A stretch of DNA of 64,000 nt from Shewanella mangrovisoli (GCF_019457635.1 NZ_CP080412.1:2604001-2668000); one strand, 5' to 3'. Shown: positions 9,294 through 19,453, counted from the first letter of the stretch. Program-made: numbers and translations. Notes: generated from the sequence alone by a model not told the origin.

Positions 9294-12200
9294 GTGAATG
9301 AATCAGTTTATCCCACGCCAATGACACAAATTTCAGCCCTAACACCGCCCGTTGTCAAAAATGGAACTCAAATGCAAACCCTGTCGTGTCTCGCCGGGGT
9401 TGGTCAAGCCGTTACCCTCGCCAGCCTAGTTCGCCAACACAAGGACACAACACTGATTGTGACCAGTGATACGCCGACGGCATTGAGTATCGAGTTAGAG
9501 CTCAACTATTTGTTGGCTAAAAGTGCGATTAAGGTGCGACTGTTCCCTGACCGTGAAACCCTGCCCTACGACAGTTTTTCGCCCCATCAGGATTTGATTT
9601 CCCAGCGTTTAGAAACCCTGTCGCAAATCACCCAAGCCGAGCACAGCGTAGTGATAGTGCCAGTGACGACGCTGATGATGCGCCTACCGCCGAAATCCTA
9701 TTTAAGCTCCAATGTGTTTGTGCTTAAAAAAGGCGATAAATATCAGCTCCATGATGTGCGACAACAGTTAACCGACACGGGTTATCATTTGGTCGAACAG
9801 GTGTACGAACATGGCGAGTTTGCCATTCGTGGCTCGATTCTCGATATCTTCCCCACCGGCGTGAATATGCCGCTGCGTATCGAATTGTTCGATGATGAAG
9901 TCGAGACCATTCGCCATTTCGATCCTGAAACCCAGCGCTCGTCCACTCCAGTGGATGCGGTGCGTCTGTTACCCGCCAAGGAATTCCCCACCGACAGCAG
10001 CGCCATTGAAGGTTTTAGGCAACGTTATCGCCGACGCTTTGAGGTCATAGTCAAAGAGTCTGAATCAGTTTATCAACTGGTGAGCCGCAATTTGATGCCC
10101 GCGGGCATTGAGAACTATCTGCCACTGTTTTTCGATGAGGTCGCGACGCTGTTCGATTACCTACCGAAGGACACTCAGTTAGTCACCCTAGGCGATATCG
10201 AAAAGTCCGCCCGTGCGCATTTGCAGGAGGTGGAAACCCGTTATGAGGACAGACGGGTCGACCCATTGCGGCCGCTGTTGGCACCCAAAGAACTGTATTT
10301 ACTGATAGAAGAATTATTTGCCGCCTTTAAGCCGCTGCCTCGCTATCAGTTTATTGCGCCGCAACCCGATGCCGTCGCTGGCGCAGTGCAGATTGATGCC
10401 AGTCTGTTGCCCGAGGTAAGCGCTAATCACAAGTTAAAGCAGCCACTGATTGCGCTGCAAGATTACGCCGAGCGTGCGCCGCGGATGTTGTTTAGTGCCG
10501 AATCGGAAGGCCGCCGCGAAGCCTTGCTCGAACTCTTAGCTAAAATCCAGTTAAAACCGGCATTATTCGGCCATTTTGATGAGTTTATTCAAAGTGATGC
10601 CAAATTGGGTTTAATCGTTTCTCCCCTCTCCCGTGGTTGTTTACTCGGGCTAGGAAAGCAAACCGCCGTCAGCATCATCTGCGAAACCGAACTCTTTGGT
10701 CATCGCATCTCCCAGCAGCGCCGCCGTGAAAAACAACGCCAGATCAGCAACGATACCCTGATCAAAAACTTAGCCGAGCTCAAAGTCGGCCAGCCAATTG
10801 TGCACTTAGAGCACGGTGTGGCGCTGTATCAAGGCTTAGTCACCTTAGATACTGGCGGATTAGTGGCCGAATACCTACAGCTGGAATACTCGGGCGGCGA
10901 TAAACTCTATGTGCCAGTGTCTAACCTGCACATGATCAGCCGCTACAGTGTCGGTGCCGATGGCGAGGCTCACCTCAATAAACTCGGTAACGACACTTGG
11001 GCCAAGGCAAAGAACAAAGCGATCGAGAAAATCCGCGATGTGGCCGCCGAGCTGCTCGATGTCTACGCCCGTCGCCAAGCACGCCCCGGTGAAAGCTGCG
11101 ACATCAACGATGAAGAGTATGCGCAATTTGCCCAAGGTTTCCCCTTTGAAGAAACCGTTGATCAGGAAAGCGCGATTCATGCCGTGCTTGCCGATATGCA
11201 ATCCCCCGTCGCCATGGACCGCCTCGTTTGCGGTGACGTGGGCTTTGGTAAGACTGAAGTCGCGATGCGCGCCGCCTTTGTGGCAGTGAATGCGGGTAAA
11301 CAAGTAGTTGTGCTAGTGCCCACCACGCTACTCGCCCAGCAGCACTACGAAAACTTTAAGGACAGGTTTGCCGACTGGCCGATAGTGATTGAGGTGATGT
11401 CACGCTTTAGAACCGCCAAAGAGCAGACCCAAGTGCTGAAGCTGCTCGAAGAAGGCAAAGTCGATATCGTAATCGGCACCCATAAGCTGCTGCAATCCGA
11501 GGCAAAGTTTGAAAACTTAGGCCTGCTTATCATCGATGAAGAACACAGATTCGGCGTAAGACAAAAAGAGAAAATCAAGGCGCTACGTGCCAACGTGGAT
11601 ATTTTGACCCTCACCGCCACGCCCATCCCCCGCACCTTAAACATGGCGATGTCGGGGATGCGCGACCTATCAATTATTGCGACTCCTCCCGCTAAGCGCT
11701 TGGCGGTGAAGACCTTTGTGCGCGAATCCGATCCCGCCACCGTGCGTGAGGCCATACTGCGTGAAATTCTCCGTGGTGGCCAAGTGTATTATTTGCACAA
11801 CAATGTCGAAACCATAGAGAAATGTGCCCAAGACATTAGCACCCTGCTCCCCGAAGCGCGGGTTGTTGTAGCCCATGGCCAAATGCGTGAGCGGGATCTT
11901 GAGCGGGTGATGTCGGACTTTTATCATCAAAGATTCAACGTGTTAGTCTGTACCACTATTATCGAAACCGGTATCGACGTCCCCAGTGCGAATACCATTA
12001 TTATCGAACGTGCCGACACCTTCGGTTTAGCCCAGTTACATCAGCTGCGTGGTCGCGTCGGCCGCTCTCACCATCAAGCCTATGCGTATTTGATGACGCC
12101 ACATCCTAAACGCATGACCAGCGATGCCCGCAAACGTCTCGAAGCCATCGATGCCCTCGAAGATTTAGGCGCAGGCTTTATGCTCGCTACCCAAGACTTA

Positions 12201-12803
12201 GAGATCCGCGGCGCGGGTGAGCTATTGGGCGATGAGCAGAGCGGCCATATTTCTAAAATCGGCTTTAGCCTCTACATGGAAATGCTGGAGTCGGCGGTCA
12301 AGGCGCTCAAACAGGGTAAAGAGCCATCGCTGGCGCAAATGCTCAATCAGCAATGCGAGATGGAGCTGAGGATCCCAGCGCTGTTGCCGGAAGACTATGT
12401 CGGTGATGTCAATATTCGTCTGTCACTCTATAAGCGCATCGCCAGTTGTGACAGTGAAGAAGCCTTAGATGAACTCAAAGTTGAGCTTATCGACCGCTTC
12501 GGTCTACTGCCCGACGCCACCAAAAACCTGATGGAAATGACCCTGTATAAACATCAGGCAACTCGGCTGGGGGCGACTAAAATTGAGGTACATGCCAAGG
12601 GCGGCAGCATCGAATTTAGTGATGATCATGTGATTGATCCCGGCTTTATCATTGGATTACTGCAAAGTCAGCCACAAATCTATCGAATGGATGGGCCGAA
12701 TAAGTTAAAGTTCATCCTCAATGCCGAAACGGCAAAAGATAGGCTCGCTTTGGTCAAACTCTTGCTCGAACAACTATCGCAACATCGTCTTGGAGATAAA
12801 TAG
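9294..12803 (+). CDS. mfd: Transcription-repair coupling factor Mfd
   Basis: ATP-dependent translocase of up to 1169 residues that removes RNA polymerase stalled at DNA lesions and recruits UvrA. In order: UvrB-like N-terminal domains (about 20-350), the RNA polymerase-interacting domain (about 490-560, VGQPIVHLEHGVALYQGL), and RecG-like translocase with Walker A GDVGFGKTEVAMR, motif II DEEHRFG and motif III TLTATPIPRT, then the C-terminal UvrA-mimicking domain. The start is uncertain: GTG at 9294, or an in-frame ATG at 9321; neither has a strong ribosome site. The stop overlaps the csiV start by one base. Confidence 0.97.
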   Translation: MNESVYPTPMTQISALTPPVVKNGTQMQTLSCLAGVGQAVTLASLVRQHKDTTLIVTSDTPTALSIELELNYLLAKSAIKVRLFPDRETLPYDSFSPHQDLISQRLETLSQITQAEHSVVIVPVTTLMMRLPPKSYLSSNVFVLKKGDKYQLHDVRQQLTDTGYHLVEQVYEHGEFAIRGSILDIFPTGVNMPLRIELFDDEVETIRHFDPETQRSSTPVDAVRLLPAKEFPTDSSAIEGFRQRYRRRFEVIVKESESVYQLVSRNLMPAGIENYLPLFFDEVATLFDYLPKDTQLVTLGDIEKSARAHLQEVETRYEDRRVDPLRPLLAPKELYLLIEELFAAFKPLPRYQFIAPQPDAVAGAVQIDASLLPEVSANHKLKQPLIALQDYAERAPRMLFSAESEGRREALLELLAKIQLKPALFGHFDEFIQSDAKLGLIVSPLSRGCLLGLGKQTAVSIICETELFGHRISQQRRREKQRQISNDTLIKNLAELKVGQPIVHLEHGVALYQGLVTLDTGGLVAEYLQLEYSGGDKLYVPVSNLHMISRYSVGADGEAHLNKLGNDTWAKAKNKAIEKIRDVAAELLDVYARRQARPGESCDINDEEYAQFAQGFPFEETVDQESAIHAVLADMQSPVAMDRLVCGDVGFGKTEVAMRAAFVAVNAGKQVVVLVPTTLLAQQHYENFKDRFADWPIVIEVMSRFRTAKEQTQVLKLLEEGKVDIVIGTHKLLQSEAKFENLGLLIIDEEHRFGVRQKEKIKALRANVDILTLTATPIPRTLNMAMSGMRDLSIIATPPAKRLAVKTFVRESDPATVREAILREILRGGQVYYLHNNVETIEKCAQDISTLLPEARVVVAHGQMRERDLERVMSDFYHQRFNVLVCTTIIETGIDVPSANTIIIERADTFGLAQLHQLRGRVGRSHHQAYAYLMTPHPKRMTSDARKRLEAIDALEDLGAGFMLATQDLEIRGAGELLGDEQSGHISKIGFSLYMEMLESAVKALKQGKEPSLAQMLNQQCEMELRIPALLPEDYVGDVNIRLSLYKRIASCDSEEALDELKVELIDRFGLLPDATKNLMEMTLYKHQATRLGATKIEVHAKGGSIEFSDDHVIDPGFIIGLLQSQPQIYRMDGPNKLKFILNAETAKDRLALVKLLLEQLSQHRLGDK

Positions 12804-13822
12804 TGTTACGTCAACTCGCGGTCTCTATCGCTACACTTATTGCACTTTCACACAGTTCACTTGCCCGTGCTGAAGCTTGGTTCGAGGTTGAAGTCTATAT
12901 TTTTGAACGCCAAAGCCAGTCGACTGAACAATGGCCGATGGCGCCAATTGAGACCAAAACCAACCGCGCTATCGATCTAATTTCACCGGTTGTAGGTCAG
13001 GCTGTGGTCTCCATGAGCAATGAATCCGCGCCCTGCACCTTAGTGTATGATGCCGATGCCAATAGCCATTGCGCCGAAAGCACGAGCACTGATACGAATA
13101 CCACTCCCGAGATGAGTAACGGCGGCGCCTTAACCATTTCAGGCCCAAGCACTACAAGCTCAAATGCGGTGACCAGCTATCGCTATCCGAGTGTCATTCC
13201 ATCGGAAATCGGCAGTGGTAGCCAAGCCTATGCGTCTCAAGGCAGTGGCCCTGTATTACTCGCCAGCAGCCAAGGCCAATTTGCGAGTATCATCAGTAGC
13301 CTATCGAGAGAACGTGGTAACCGCAGCTTACTGCATATGACATGGCAACAACCTATGATGGGCAAGAGTGGCTCAGTGCCCATTCGCCTGTTTGCGGGTA
13401 AAGATTATTCCGCCAGTTATCACTTCGATGGTCGTCAAATTGTGCAGCAAGCTATGGCCAGCTCAATGCAAGGCGCTAACGGCACAACAGGCATGATGAC
13501 AGAAACATCTGCGCCATTACTGCCCTCTCCCGTGTGGCAGCTCGATGGCACGCTCAATATTTATCTTAGCCATTATCTGTATATCGAAACCGCGCTCAAT
13601 TTGCGTAAAGAAGGTCGCAAATTAATGCCTGTGGCAGCCGATGAGGCGAGCATGAACGCAACAAATACTGCTGCGGCCCCAGCAAAAGTGATGACGCCTT
13701 ATTTAATGTCTATTCCGTTGGAGCAAAATCGCCGAGTGAAAAGTGATGAGATCCACTATCTCGATCATCCCGAAATGGGCATGGTGATCCAAATCCGTAA
13801 AATGGCGCAACCTAACGCCTAA
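12803..13822 (+). CDS. csiV: Peptidoglycan-binding protein CsiV
   Basis: Periplasmic protein of 339 residues. An N-terminal signal peptide (LAVSIATLIALSHSSLARA) precedes AWFEVEVYIFERQ, the typical opening of the CsiV family. In Vibrio cholerae CsiV binds peptidoglycan and acts with LpoA to support PBP1A. The middle part (about 95-160) is a Ser/Thr/Gly-rich low-complexity stretch and the C-terminal part carries the conserved WQLDGTLNIYLSHYLYIET region. The GTG start overlaps the mfd stop (TAGTG), so the genes are coupled, as next to mfd in vibrios. It ends at a terminator shared with acyP. Confidence 0.88.
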   Translation: MLRQLAVSIATLIALSHSSLARAEAWFEVEVYIFERQSQSTEQWPMAPIETKTNRAIDLISPVVGQAVVSMSNESAPCTLVYDADANSHCAESTSTDTNTTPEMSNGGALTISGPSTTSSNAVTSYRYPSVIPSEIGSGSQAYASQGSGPVLLASSQGQFASIISSLSRERGNRSLLHMTWQQPMMGKSGSVPIRLFAGKDYSASYHFDGRQIVQQAMASSMQGANGTTGMMTETSAPLLPSPVWQLDGTLNIYLSHYLYIETALNLRKEGRKLMPVAADEASMNATNTAAAPAKVMTPYLMSIPLEQNRRVKSDEIHYLDHPEMGMVIQIRKMAQPNA

Positions 13823-13851
13823 ACTCATCAATAGGCTTAGAGCGAGTAAAC

Positions 13852-13886
13852 AAAAAAGCGGTTATGCCATGCATACCGCTTTTTTA
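13852..13886. terminator. Bidirectional terminator csiV / acyP
   Basis: Stem AAAAAAGCGGT paired with ACCGCTTTTTT around a 12-nt loop, between convergent genes; A- and T-runs flank both sides. Confidence 0.85.
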
Positions 13887-13935
13887 TTGTCTCAATGGCG
13901 TGAATAAGTGCTCATGCTCATCAAAGCAAAGAGCA

Positions 13936-14208
13936 TCAGCGCACTATCGAAAAGTCCAAGTAAATATCATCACCTTGGTCTTCTTCCACTGTTACCGTTA
14001 ATCCGTCGGTACAAGGCACGCCCACCTCGCACCAGGCGATAAGACTATCCACCGCCGGATTACTGCCTTGGGCAAGGATTTCAACGCTGCCATCGGCGCA
14101 ATTTGTCACATAGCCTGTGACGCCAAGCGTACGAGCTTTGTTAAGGGTCGCATGTCTGCAACCTACGCCCTGCACTTTTCCCATCAATCGGATCAGCACC
14201 CGTTTCAT
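13936..14208 (-). CDS. acyP: Acylphosphatase
   Basis: A 90-residue enzyme that hydrolyses acyl phosphates. The family motif is VQGVGCRHATLNKARTLGV near residues 13-31; the expected catalytic arginine is present (GCRH) and the usual asparagine lies in VTGYVTNCADGSVEI (VTN). The phenylalanine or tyrosine often found in GVxFR is replaced by cysteine (GVGCR), a minor variation. Small single gene convergent with csiV. Confidence 0.93.
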   Translation of the reverse strand: MKRVLIRLMGKVQGVGCRHATLNKARTLGVTGYVTNCADGSVEILAQGSNPAVDSLIAWCEVGVPCTDGLTVTVEEDQGDDIYLDFSIVR

Positions 14209-14336
14209 TTTCGTCTCCTGAACAAGGTGAGTTTGTTATTGTTATGCGAGATTAAGCATAGCCGAGTTTTCAACTTGGTTGGGCTTAAGCATGAGTAAAT
14301 GATGGATTTTTAAGTGAAACACAACAAAGTAGGCAT

Positions 14337-14369
14337 AAAAAAACAGCTAACGAGACCGCTGTTAGCTGT
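14337..14369 (-). terminator. Rho-independent terminator, minus strand
   Basis: Arms ACAGCTAAC and GTTAGCTGT with a 9-nt loop; on the minus strand the stem is followed by seven T residues. The nearest upstream gene on that strand ends 400 nt away at 14770, so it may end a small RNA or a long 3' untranslated region. Confidence 0.7.
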
Positions 14370-14683
14370 GTCGGGCGACATACGCAAAAGGTTGTCCATA
14401 AATGGACTAATTGGCATAAAAGTTTGTAGCATTTTGTAACAAACTATTAAGAGGGGCTACTTTACACAATTCATTATTAATTTCAACAAAATGATAGATA
14501 AAGCCACATAAACAGGGATTATTTAATGCTTTTTGCTGAAATAACCAGCTAAACCAACAATATATACCGTCACACATTCCAAATAATGACATAAATTATC
14601 GCCTTGTATTCCCAAGGCCGACAAATCTAATAGATTGATGCGTAACAGATCCAAAGGGGAAAATACAGAGTTGATATGAAAGT

Positions 14684-14717
14684 GCTTATCGCCTAAATGA
14701 GCGACGATAAGCCTTTT
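14684..14717 (+). terminator. Terminator-like hairpin, plus strand
   Basis: Arms GCTTATCG and CGATAAGC with a 13-nt loop are followed by CTTTTT on the plus strand. No plus-strand gene lies upstream within 500 bp except in the intergenic region itself. Confidence 0.55.
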
Positions 14718-14718
14718 T

Positions 14719-14757
14719 AATCACAAGACACAATCACAGGACACAATCACAAGACAA
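14719..14757. repeat. 13-bp tandem repeat, three copies
   Basis: Three back-to-back copies of AATCACARGACAC (the last ends in A instead of C), lying just after the ycfP-like stop codon on the minus strand. Confidence 0.9.
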
Positions 14758-14769
14758 ACAAATTAAACG

Positions 14770-15309
14770 TTAACCCAGCTTAAAGGCTTTTATCTTAGGA
14801 AGATGTGCAGCTAACTGCGGAAATTTATGGGGCTGCGTCTCGTCCCATTCGATGGGATAATAAGGCTTGAGTGCCGCGGCGCTAGCCTCACTGTCGAGCA
14901 CTTCATCCACACGCGACAAAATACACATGGCTTTATGGGTATTCTTCAACCTGAATTCAGAGACACACTTATTGGCAATATCGGCATACTCTTCGGGGCG
15001 GTCAATTTTCCCTTGCATCGTCTCTTCAGGATGAAGATTGGGATTGATTAACACCGACTTTAACCCGTTTAAAAAGCCAATTCGCTCAGCCCAATACGCC
15101 CCTAAGCCAACACCCACCATTAATGGCGCGGGATCGTCGCTATACTGCATTTGCTTGGCGACTTCTTTCAATAAATGCTGCATATCATGCTTGGGATGCA
15201 AAGTGCTGTAGCTGATAAGCCGCACATCTGGGTCAATAAACTGCAACTGACGCATTTTTTCGTGATTACCAGGGCTAGTTGCATCGAATCCATGAAGATA
15301 AAAAATCAT
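14770..15309 (-). CDS. YcfP-like alpha/beta-hydrolase fold protein (UPF0227)
   Basis: A 179-residue protein of the YcfP/YqiA esterase-like group. The start is taken at the ATG giving [19 protein letters not shown], which fits the family N terminus; an in-frame upstream start at 15363 would add 18 atypical residues. The oxyanion-type HGF motif is at residues 6-8. The serine nucleophile motif is [11 protein letters not shown] (GxGxG with a glycine where GxSxG would carry serine), as I read it, so catalysis is doubtful. It follows nagZ closely on the same strand, an order also seen in E. coli (nagZ-ycfP). Confidence 0.85.
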   Translation of the reverse strand: MIFYLHGFDATSPGNHEKMRQLQFIDPDVRLISYSTLHPKHDMQHLLKEVAKQMQYSDDPAPLMVGVGLGAYWAERIGFLNGLKSVLINPNLHPEETMQGKIDRPEEYADIANKCVSEFRLKNTHKAMCILSRVDEVLDSEASAAALKPYYPIEWDETQPHKFPQLAAHLPKIKAFKLG

Positions 15310-15390
15310 ATTGAGACCTTTTAACAATCTGCCAAACACGGCGCATGCCACTAACCCTAGCAAATATTCATTGCAGAACCTTGCGCTACA

Positions 15391-16419
15391 TCAAACTTTT
15401 GCCTGTTGTGCGAGCTGGATTTGCTCAGCCAGCTGCTTAGCATTTTCCCAACGGCTAGCGTTTTCTAATGCGATAGCCGTTTGCGCCGCATTGGGTTTGA
15501 GTAAACTCGCCGGATGTTGTGGCGCCTCGGCGGGCCACACAAAGCCATTTAACAGTGACATGACGCCCGGATTATCGTTACAGACCAAAATCATATCGCA
15601 GCCCGCATCCAACGCAGCTTGGGCGCGGCCTAAATAATCCCCCGCAAAGGAAGCGCCCTTCATGCCTAGGTCGTCAGAGAAAATCACCCCGTTAAAGCCC
15701 AGCTCTTGGCGTAGGATCTGCTTTAACCAGTAGCTTGAAAAGCCCGCAGGATTTGGGTCAACTTTAGGGTAAATGACATGGGCTGGCATAATGCCCAATA
15801 ATTTACCTTTAGCAATCAACTCTTTAAACGGCAAAATATCTTGATTAAAAATCGCCTCAGCCTCACGTTCATCGATAGGTTGCGCGATATGGGAGTCCGC
15901 TGCAACACTGCCATGACCTGGGAAATGTTTACCCACAGCGCCCATGCCCGCCTCGGCCATGCCCTCAATAAAACTCTGCGCTAACGCAATCACTTCATCG
16001 GGCTTTGCGCTAAAACTACGTTTGCCAATGACTTGGCTGATACCGTTAAGATCGAGCACAGGCGCAAAGCTTAAGTCGATGTCACAGGCAAGTAATTCTA
16101 TGGCCATTAAAAAGCCTAATTCACAGGCCCAACGTTTAGCGAGAAGCATATCCCCTTTAGCTGCCGGTAAAATATCCCCCATAGCCGGGATCAGAGTAAA
16201 TCCATCACGGAAACGCTGTACTCGCCCGCCCTCATGGTCTACTGCAATCAAAATCTCGGGACGAATTCGGCGGATCTGCTGCACTAAGCTAATTAACTGC
16301 TCACGGCTGGTAAAATTGCGGGAAAACAGGATCAAACCACCCACTTGCGGATGGCGCAGCATCTCGGCTTCTGCATCGCTGACGTCTAAAGACAGCAGAT
16401 CCAACATTAGATAACTCAT
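15391..16419 (-). CDS. nagZ: Beta-N-acetylhexosaminidase NagZ
   Basis: Cytoplasmic GH3 enzyme of 342 residues that removes N-acetylglucosamine from anhydro-muropeptides during cell wall recycling. The family signature [14 protein letters not shown] near residues 162-175 holds the loop histidine that acts as acid/base, and the nucleophile aspartate lies in [13 protein letters not shown] near 245. [12 protein letters not shown] and the early GLILFSRNF motifs are also present. It heads the nagZ-ycfP pair. The product can influence AmpC-type beta-lactamase induction in species that carry ampR, not examined here. Confidence 0.97.
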   Translation of the reverse strand: MSYLMLDLLSLDVSDAEAEMLRHPQVGGLILFSRNFTSREQLISLVQQIRRIRPEILIAVDHEGGRVQRFRDGFTLIPAMGDILPAAKGDMLLAKRWACELGFLMAIELLACDIDLSFAPVLDLNGISQVIGKRSFSAKPDEVIALAQSFIEGMAEAGMGAVGKHFPGHGSVAADSHIAQPIDEREAEAIFNQDILPFKELIAKGKLLGIMPAHVIYPKVDPNPAGFSSYWLKQILRQELGFNGVIFSDDLGMKGASFAGDYLGRAQAALDAGCDMILVCNDNPGVMSLLNGFVWPAEAPQHPASLLKPNAAQTAIALENASRWENAKQLAEQIQLAQQAKV

Positions 16420-16803
16420 ATTTCTCCCTAAAAATTCTTATTCATACTCAAAAAATAACCATAGCGATACTGGCCACTGGGTTCACAAAAATCCCCGAAA
16501 AGCGAGCCATTCGCCGTCAGACTTTGCAACAAAGCAATTATCTTGCCGATAAATTCGACATTCACCACAAGCTAATTAAGCTCAGCTTATCCGAAGTCTT
16601 TCTAATCAAAAAAACTAATGTGAATCTTGATACTAAACTGTGGGATACTGACCTTAAACGTATCACACAAGCACATTTTGTGTGGTTGATGCCTGCAGTT
16701 TGCCAGAGTTTACGACATAAAAACCAGCGTATTGGCGCGGTAACTGCAAAGATCTTCCACGCACAGACTAAAATAAAAATCGAGACACAACAGGACTTCA
16801 ATC
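16420..16803. other. Intergenic region nagZ-sdaA
   Basis: Divergent 384-bp gap. Overlapping open frames on both strands (about 80-95 codons) have no recognisable domain and no good ribosome site, and I take them as chance. It must hold the promoters of nagZ and sdaA, but I could not single out convincing -35/-10 pairs. Confidence 0.5.
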
Positions 16804-18180
16804 ATGATTAGCGTATTCGATATGTTCAAGATCGGCATTGGCCCTTCGAGTTCACACACTGTTGGCCCAATGAAAGCGGGCAAAATTTTTATGCAGCACC
16901 TTGCTGATGCGGGCCAGATTGCCCAAGTAGATGAATTAAGAGCCGAACTCTTTGGATCACTCGGTCAAACAGGTAAAGGCCACGGCACGGGTAAAGCCGT
17001 TATTCTAGGCTTAATGGGTGAAGATCCAGAAACCGTCGACACCGACAGCATCGACGGCATTCTTGAGCAAGTGTCTAAAAATGAGACCCTCACCCTCAGC
17101 TGCGGCAAAGTAGTCAAGTTTACCCGTGAAGACGGCATTACCTACCACAGACGTAAAACCCTTCCCGCCCATGCCAACGCCATGACACTGTATGCCTACA
17201 GCAAAGGCGAATGTATTTTTGAGCGCACTTACTACTCTGTCGGTGGCGGATTCATCCTAGACGAAGATGAAATCCATCAACGCAATGCCTCTCCAGCATC
17301 ACAAATTGAATCAGCACCTTACGATTTTAATAGCAGCGCCCAATTACTGGATTTATGTACTGAGCATGGCCTGAGTATTTCTTCCCTGATGATGGCCAAC
17401 GAGCTTAGCCTCGCTAGCGAAGAAGAAGTCAAAGCCAAGCTGTGGAATATCTGGCAAACCATGAAAACCTGTATCGAACGAGGTTATCAGAAGGAAGGTA
17501 TTCTGCCTGGCGGCTTAAAACTGCGTCGCCGCGCACCAGCACTCTACCGTCGTCTCAAAGCCGAAGGCCGTAACAACGTCGATCCGTTAACCGCAATGGA
17601 TTGGGTCGATTTATTCGCCCTCTCGGTGAACGAGCAAAACGCAGCCGGCGATCGCGTCGTCACCGCGCCGACAAACGGCGCCGCGGGCATTATTCCTGCC
17701 GTGCTTTGTTACTACGATACCTTCGTGCAAGAAGTCGATATCGATGTTTGCGCCCGTTACCTGTTGACCGCCGCTGCGATTGGTATTTTGTACAAGAAAA
17801 ATGCCTCGATTTCGGGCGCAGAAGTTGGCTGTCAGGGCGAAGTTGGCGTAGCCTGCTCAATGGCGGCCGGTGCGTTAACCGAGATCATGGGCGGCACTGT
17901 CGAACATGTTGAAAACGCGGCCGAAATTGGCATGGAACATAACCTCGGCCTGACCTGCGACCCCGTAGGCGGCCTAGTACAAGTCCCTTGTATTGAACGT
18001 AATGCTATGGGTGCAATCAAGGCGATTAACGCATCACGCATGGCGCTACGCGGCGACGGTAACCACAAGGTATCACTGGATAAAGTGATTAAAACCATGA
18101 TGGATACAGGTAAAGATATGCGCAGTAAATACAAAGAAACCGCCAAAGGCGGCCTCGCAGTGAACATTGTAGAGTGTTAA
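16804..18180 (+). CDS. sdaA: L-serine dehydratase (Fe-S type)
   Basis: Single-chain 458-residue L-serine ammonia-lyase that turns serine into pyruvate and ammonia with a [4Fe-4S] cluster. The N-terminal beta domain opens with [19 protein letters not shown]; the alpha domain carries the cysteines in [15 protein letters not shown] (about 341-355), [15 protein letters not shown] (about 381-395). Length matches E. coli SdaA/SdaB. AGGA lies upstream of the ATG. Stands alone, closed by a strong terminator at 18223-18270. Shewanella uses amino acids well, which fits a serine catabolic gene. Confidence 0.96.
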   Translation: MISVFDMFKIGIGPSSSHTVGPMKAGKIFMQHLADAGQIAQVDELRAELFGSLGQTGKGHGTGKAVILGLMGEDPETVDTDSIDGILEQVSKNETLTLSCGKVVKFTREDGITYHRRKTLPAHANAMTLYAYSKGECIFERTYYSVGGGFILDEDEIHQRNASPASQIESAPYDFNSSAQLLDLCTEHGLSISSLMMANELSLASEEEVKAKLWNIWQTMKTCIERGYQKEGILPGGLKLRRRAPALYRRLKAEGRNNVDPLTAMDWVDLFALSVNEQNAAGDRVVTAPTNGAAGIIPAVLCYYDTFVQEVDIDVCARYLLTAAAIGILYKKNASISGAEVGCQGEVGVACSMAAGALTEIMGGTVEHVENAAEIGMEHNLGLTCDPVGGLVQVPCIERNAMGAIKAINASRMALRGDGNHKVSLDKVIKTMMDTGKDMRSKYKETAKGGLAVNIVEC

Positions 18181-18222
18181 TCCACTCAAGCTTGTAATCC
18201 ACTTAAAGTGTTTAACACTGTC

Positions 18223-18270
18223 ATGCCGCGCTTAACCGTTTAAATAAAATGATTAAGCGCGGCATTTTTT
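18223..18270 (+). terminator. sdaA terminator
   Basis: Arms ATGCCGCGCTTAA and TTAAGCGCGGCAT (13 bp, perfect) with an AT-rich loop, followed by a run of T residues. It also lies at the end of the minus-strand lipoprotein gene. Confidence 0.9.
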
Positions 18271-18291
18271 ATCGGTAAACAAGTACAACGT

Positions 18292-19032
18292 TTAGTTCGT
18301 CGCCTTCATTGACGTACTCGCATATTGGGCAATCACTCCCGCCCATGTTTTTTCAATTTCAGGAATAAGCTGCGAAAACGCCTGTTTTTCAGTCTCTCGG
18401 CGTAAATCATCGACTGCATCTGAGGTGCTCCATACCGACGCATTTCGACTCTCCTTAGCCGTCGACTCCGCTAATCCATACAAATATTCGGTGCGAACAT
18501 CAAACAGAGCTGCCGATACGGTTGTCGTCACACTGACTTCTTTATTTTTTAACAGTCCAAGAGAAATCACGTTTAATGGCGCAAATTGCTGTTCTCCCGC
18601 ATGGAAAGAGGTATCAAAGGTATAAATTAGTAAGATATCCGCCTTGAGCCTTGCCGCCGCTTCCCGCAGTGATTTGATGGAGTCTAACTGCTCCGGCAAT
18701 AAAATACGGTTTAACGGTGCAATCCCTGCCACCTGCGGCATTTTGGCTAGCTGAGCAAAATCGGCTTCGGTTTCGACCTCACGTGTAGTGACTACACTGT
18801 AACGGCCCGTGCCAAAACTGCTTAAACGATAGGATGCATATCCAGGCGCTTGAATACGTGCTACAGCAATATGCGCGGGAAATGTTGCCGCCGCTTGTAC
18901 TGACTTCAGCGCATTAATATCCGACTCCGCCAAACCACCAATAGCCACACTGCCGCCAGGCGTAGTATAGGAAGCGCAGCCCCCAAGCAAGAGGAGACTC
19001 AATAAAGCCGCTTGTTTTATCTTTCTCATCAC
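18292..19032 (-). CDS. Predicted lipoprotein, distantly like rhombotarget lipoproteins
   Basis: A 246-residue lipoprotein: hydrophobic signal followed by the lipobox LLLGGCASY, so the mature chain should begin at the cysteine near residue 19. Asp is absent at +2 (Ala), which suggests outer-membrane sorting. The middle segment LREAAARLKADILLIYTFDT and the later SVTTTVSAALFDVRTEYLYG resemble, by eye, LQQVARLHDVDVMALVSYDQ and TFVDTAVFDMRSQKMLF in the lipoprotein at 47554-48402. Unlike that protein it has no GlyGly-CTERM tail. Function unknown; the relation to the other protein is inference. Confidence 0.7.
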   Translation of the reverse strand: MMRKIKQAALLSLLLLGGCASYTTPGGSVAIGGLAESDINALKSVQAAATFPAHIAVARIQAPGYASYRLSSFGTGRYSVVTTREVETEADFAQLAKMPQVAGIAPLNRILLPEQLDSIKSLREAAARLKADILLIYTFDTSFHAGEQQFAPLNVISLGLLKNKEVSVTTTVSAALFDVRTEYLYGLAESTAKESRNASVWSTSDAVDDLRRETEKQAFSQLIPEIEKTWAGVIAQYASTSMKATN

Positions 19033-19453
19033 AACTCCTTTATGTGAACTGCTGTTTGGCTATAGCCACACTAACGCCCATTTATCGTTTAAGTATCTTC
19101 GTCAAACATCACTAACTTACTGTTGATGAATGTTTTTTACAATCCTCACCTTGTATTTTCAGCTAAGCACGGTCAATGCAAAGTTATGTACATAGCCCGC
19201 TCAACGTACACGTTATCGGCTAAGTCACGCTCGAATAAAGAATGTGCCTGATTTAGAAAATGGATATGGCGGCACGTCCACGATGAAAGTGCATGCGCTA
19301 AAGTAAGCATTATCACTGTGAGACAGCGGTTTGGGGTGACAATAAAAAAGCCCTCATGTGAGGTTTTTTTTATTGATTGAACTTAAGCAAAATCAATTGA
19401 TAACGTCCTGAAAAGCGTTACAACTGTTCAGGTTTAGTATCAAACAAACTCAA
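19033..19453. other. Intergenic region with a bidirectional terminator
   Basis: A 421-bp gap upstream of the lipoprotein gene and downstream of the M14 gene. At 19344-19371 a short stem (CCTCA/TGAGG) is flanked by AAAAAAG and a run of T residues, a terminator for the minus-strand M14 gene. No gene or repeat was recognised in the rest. Confidence 0.6.

Larger units (their letters stand above)
14209..14769. other. 561-bp intergenic region with two orphan terminators
   Basis: No convincing protein gene is present. A 61-codon minus-strand open frame (14407-14592) has unconvincing composition. The region carries a minus-strand terminator at 14337-14369, a plus-strand terminator at 14684-14717 and a 13-bp tandem repeat at 14719-14757. 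A minus-strand TTGTCG-18-GATAAT promoter-like pair (-10 at 14595-14600) could give a transcript of roughly 250 nt ending at the first terminator; this is speculative. Confidence 0.4.

Noticed and set aside
10875..11303. 142-codon open frame on the minus strand inside mfd
   Set aside because: Antisense to a strongly conserved helicase region; no domain or ribosome site; shadow of mfd coding.
16524..16811. 95-codon plus-strand frame between nagZ and sdaA
   Set aside because: No ribosome site or domain, and an equally long frame exists on the other strand over the same bases.
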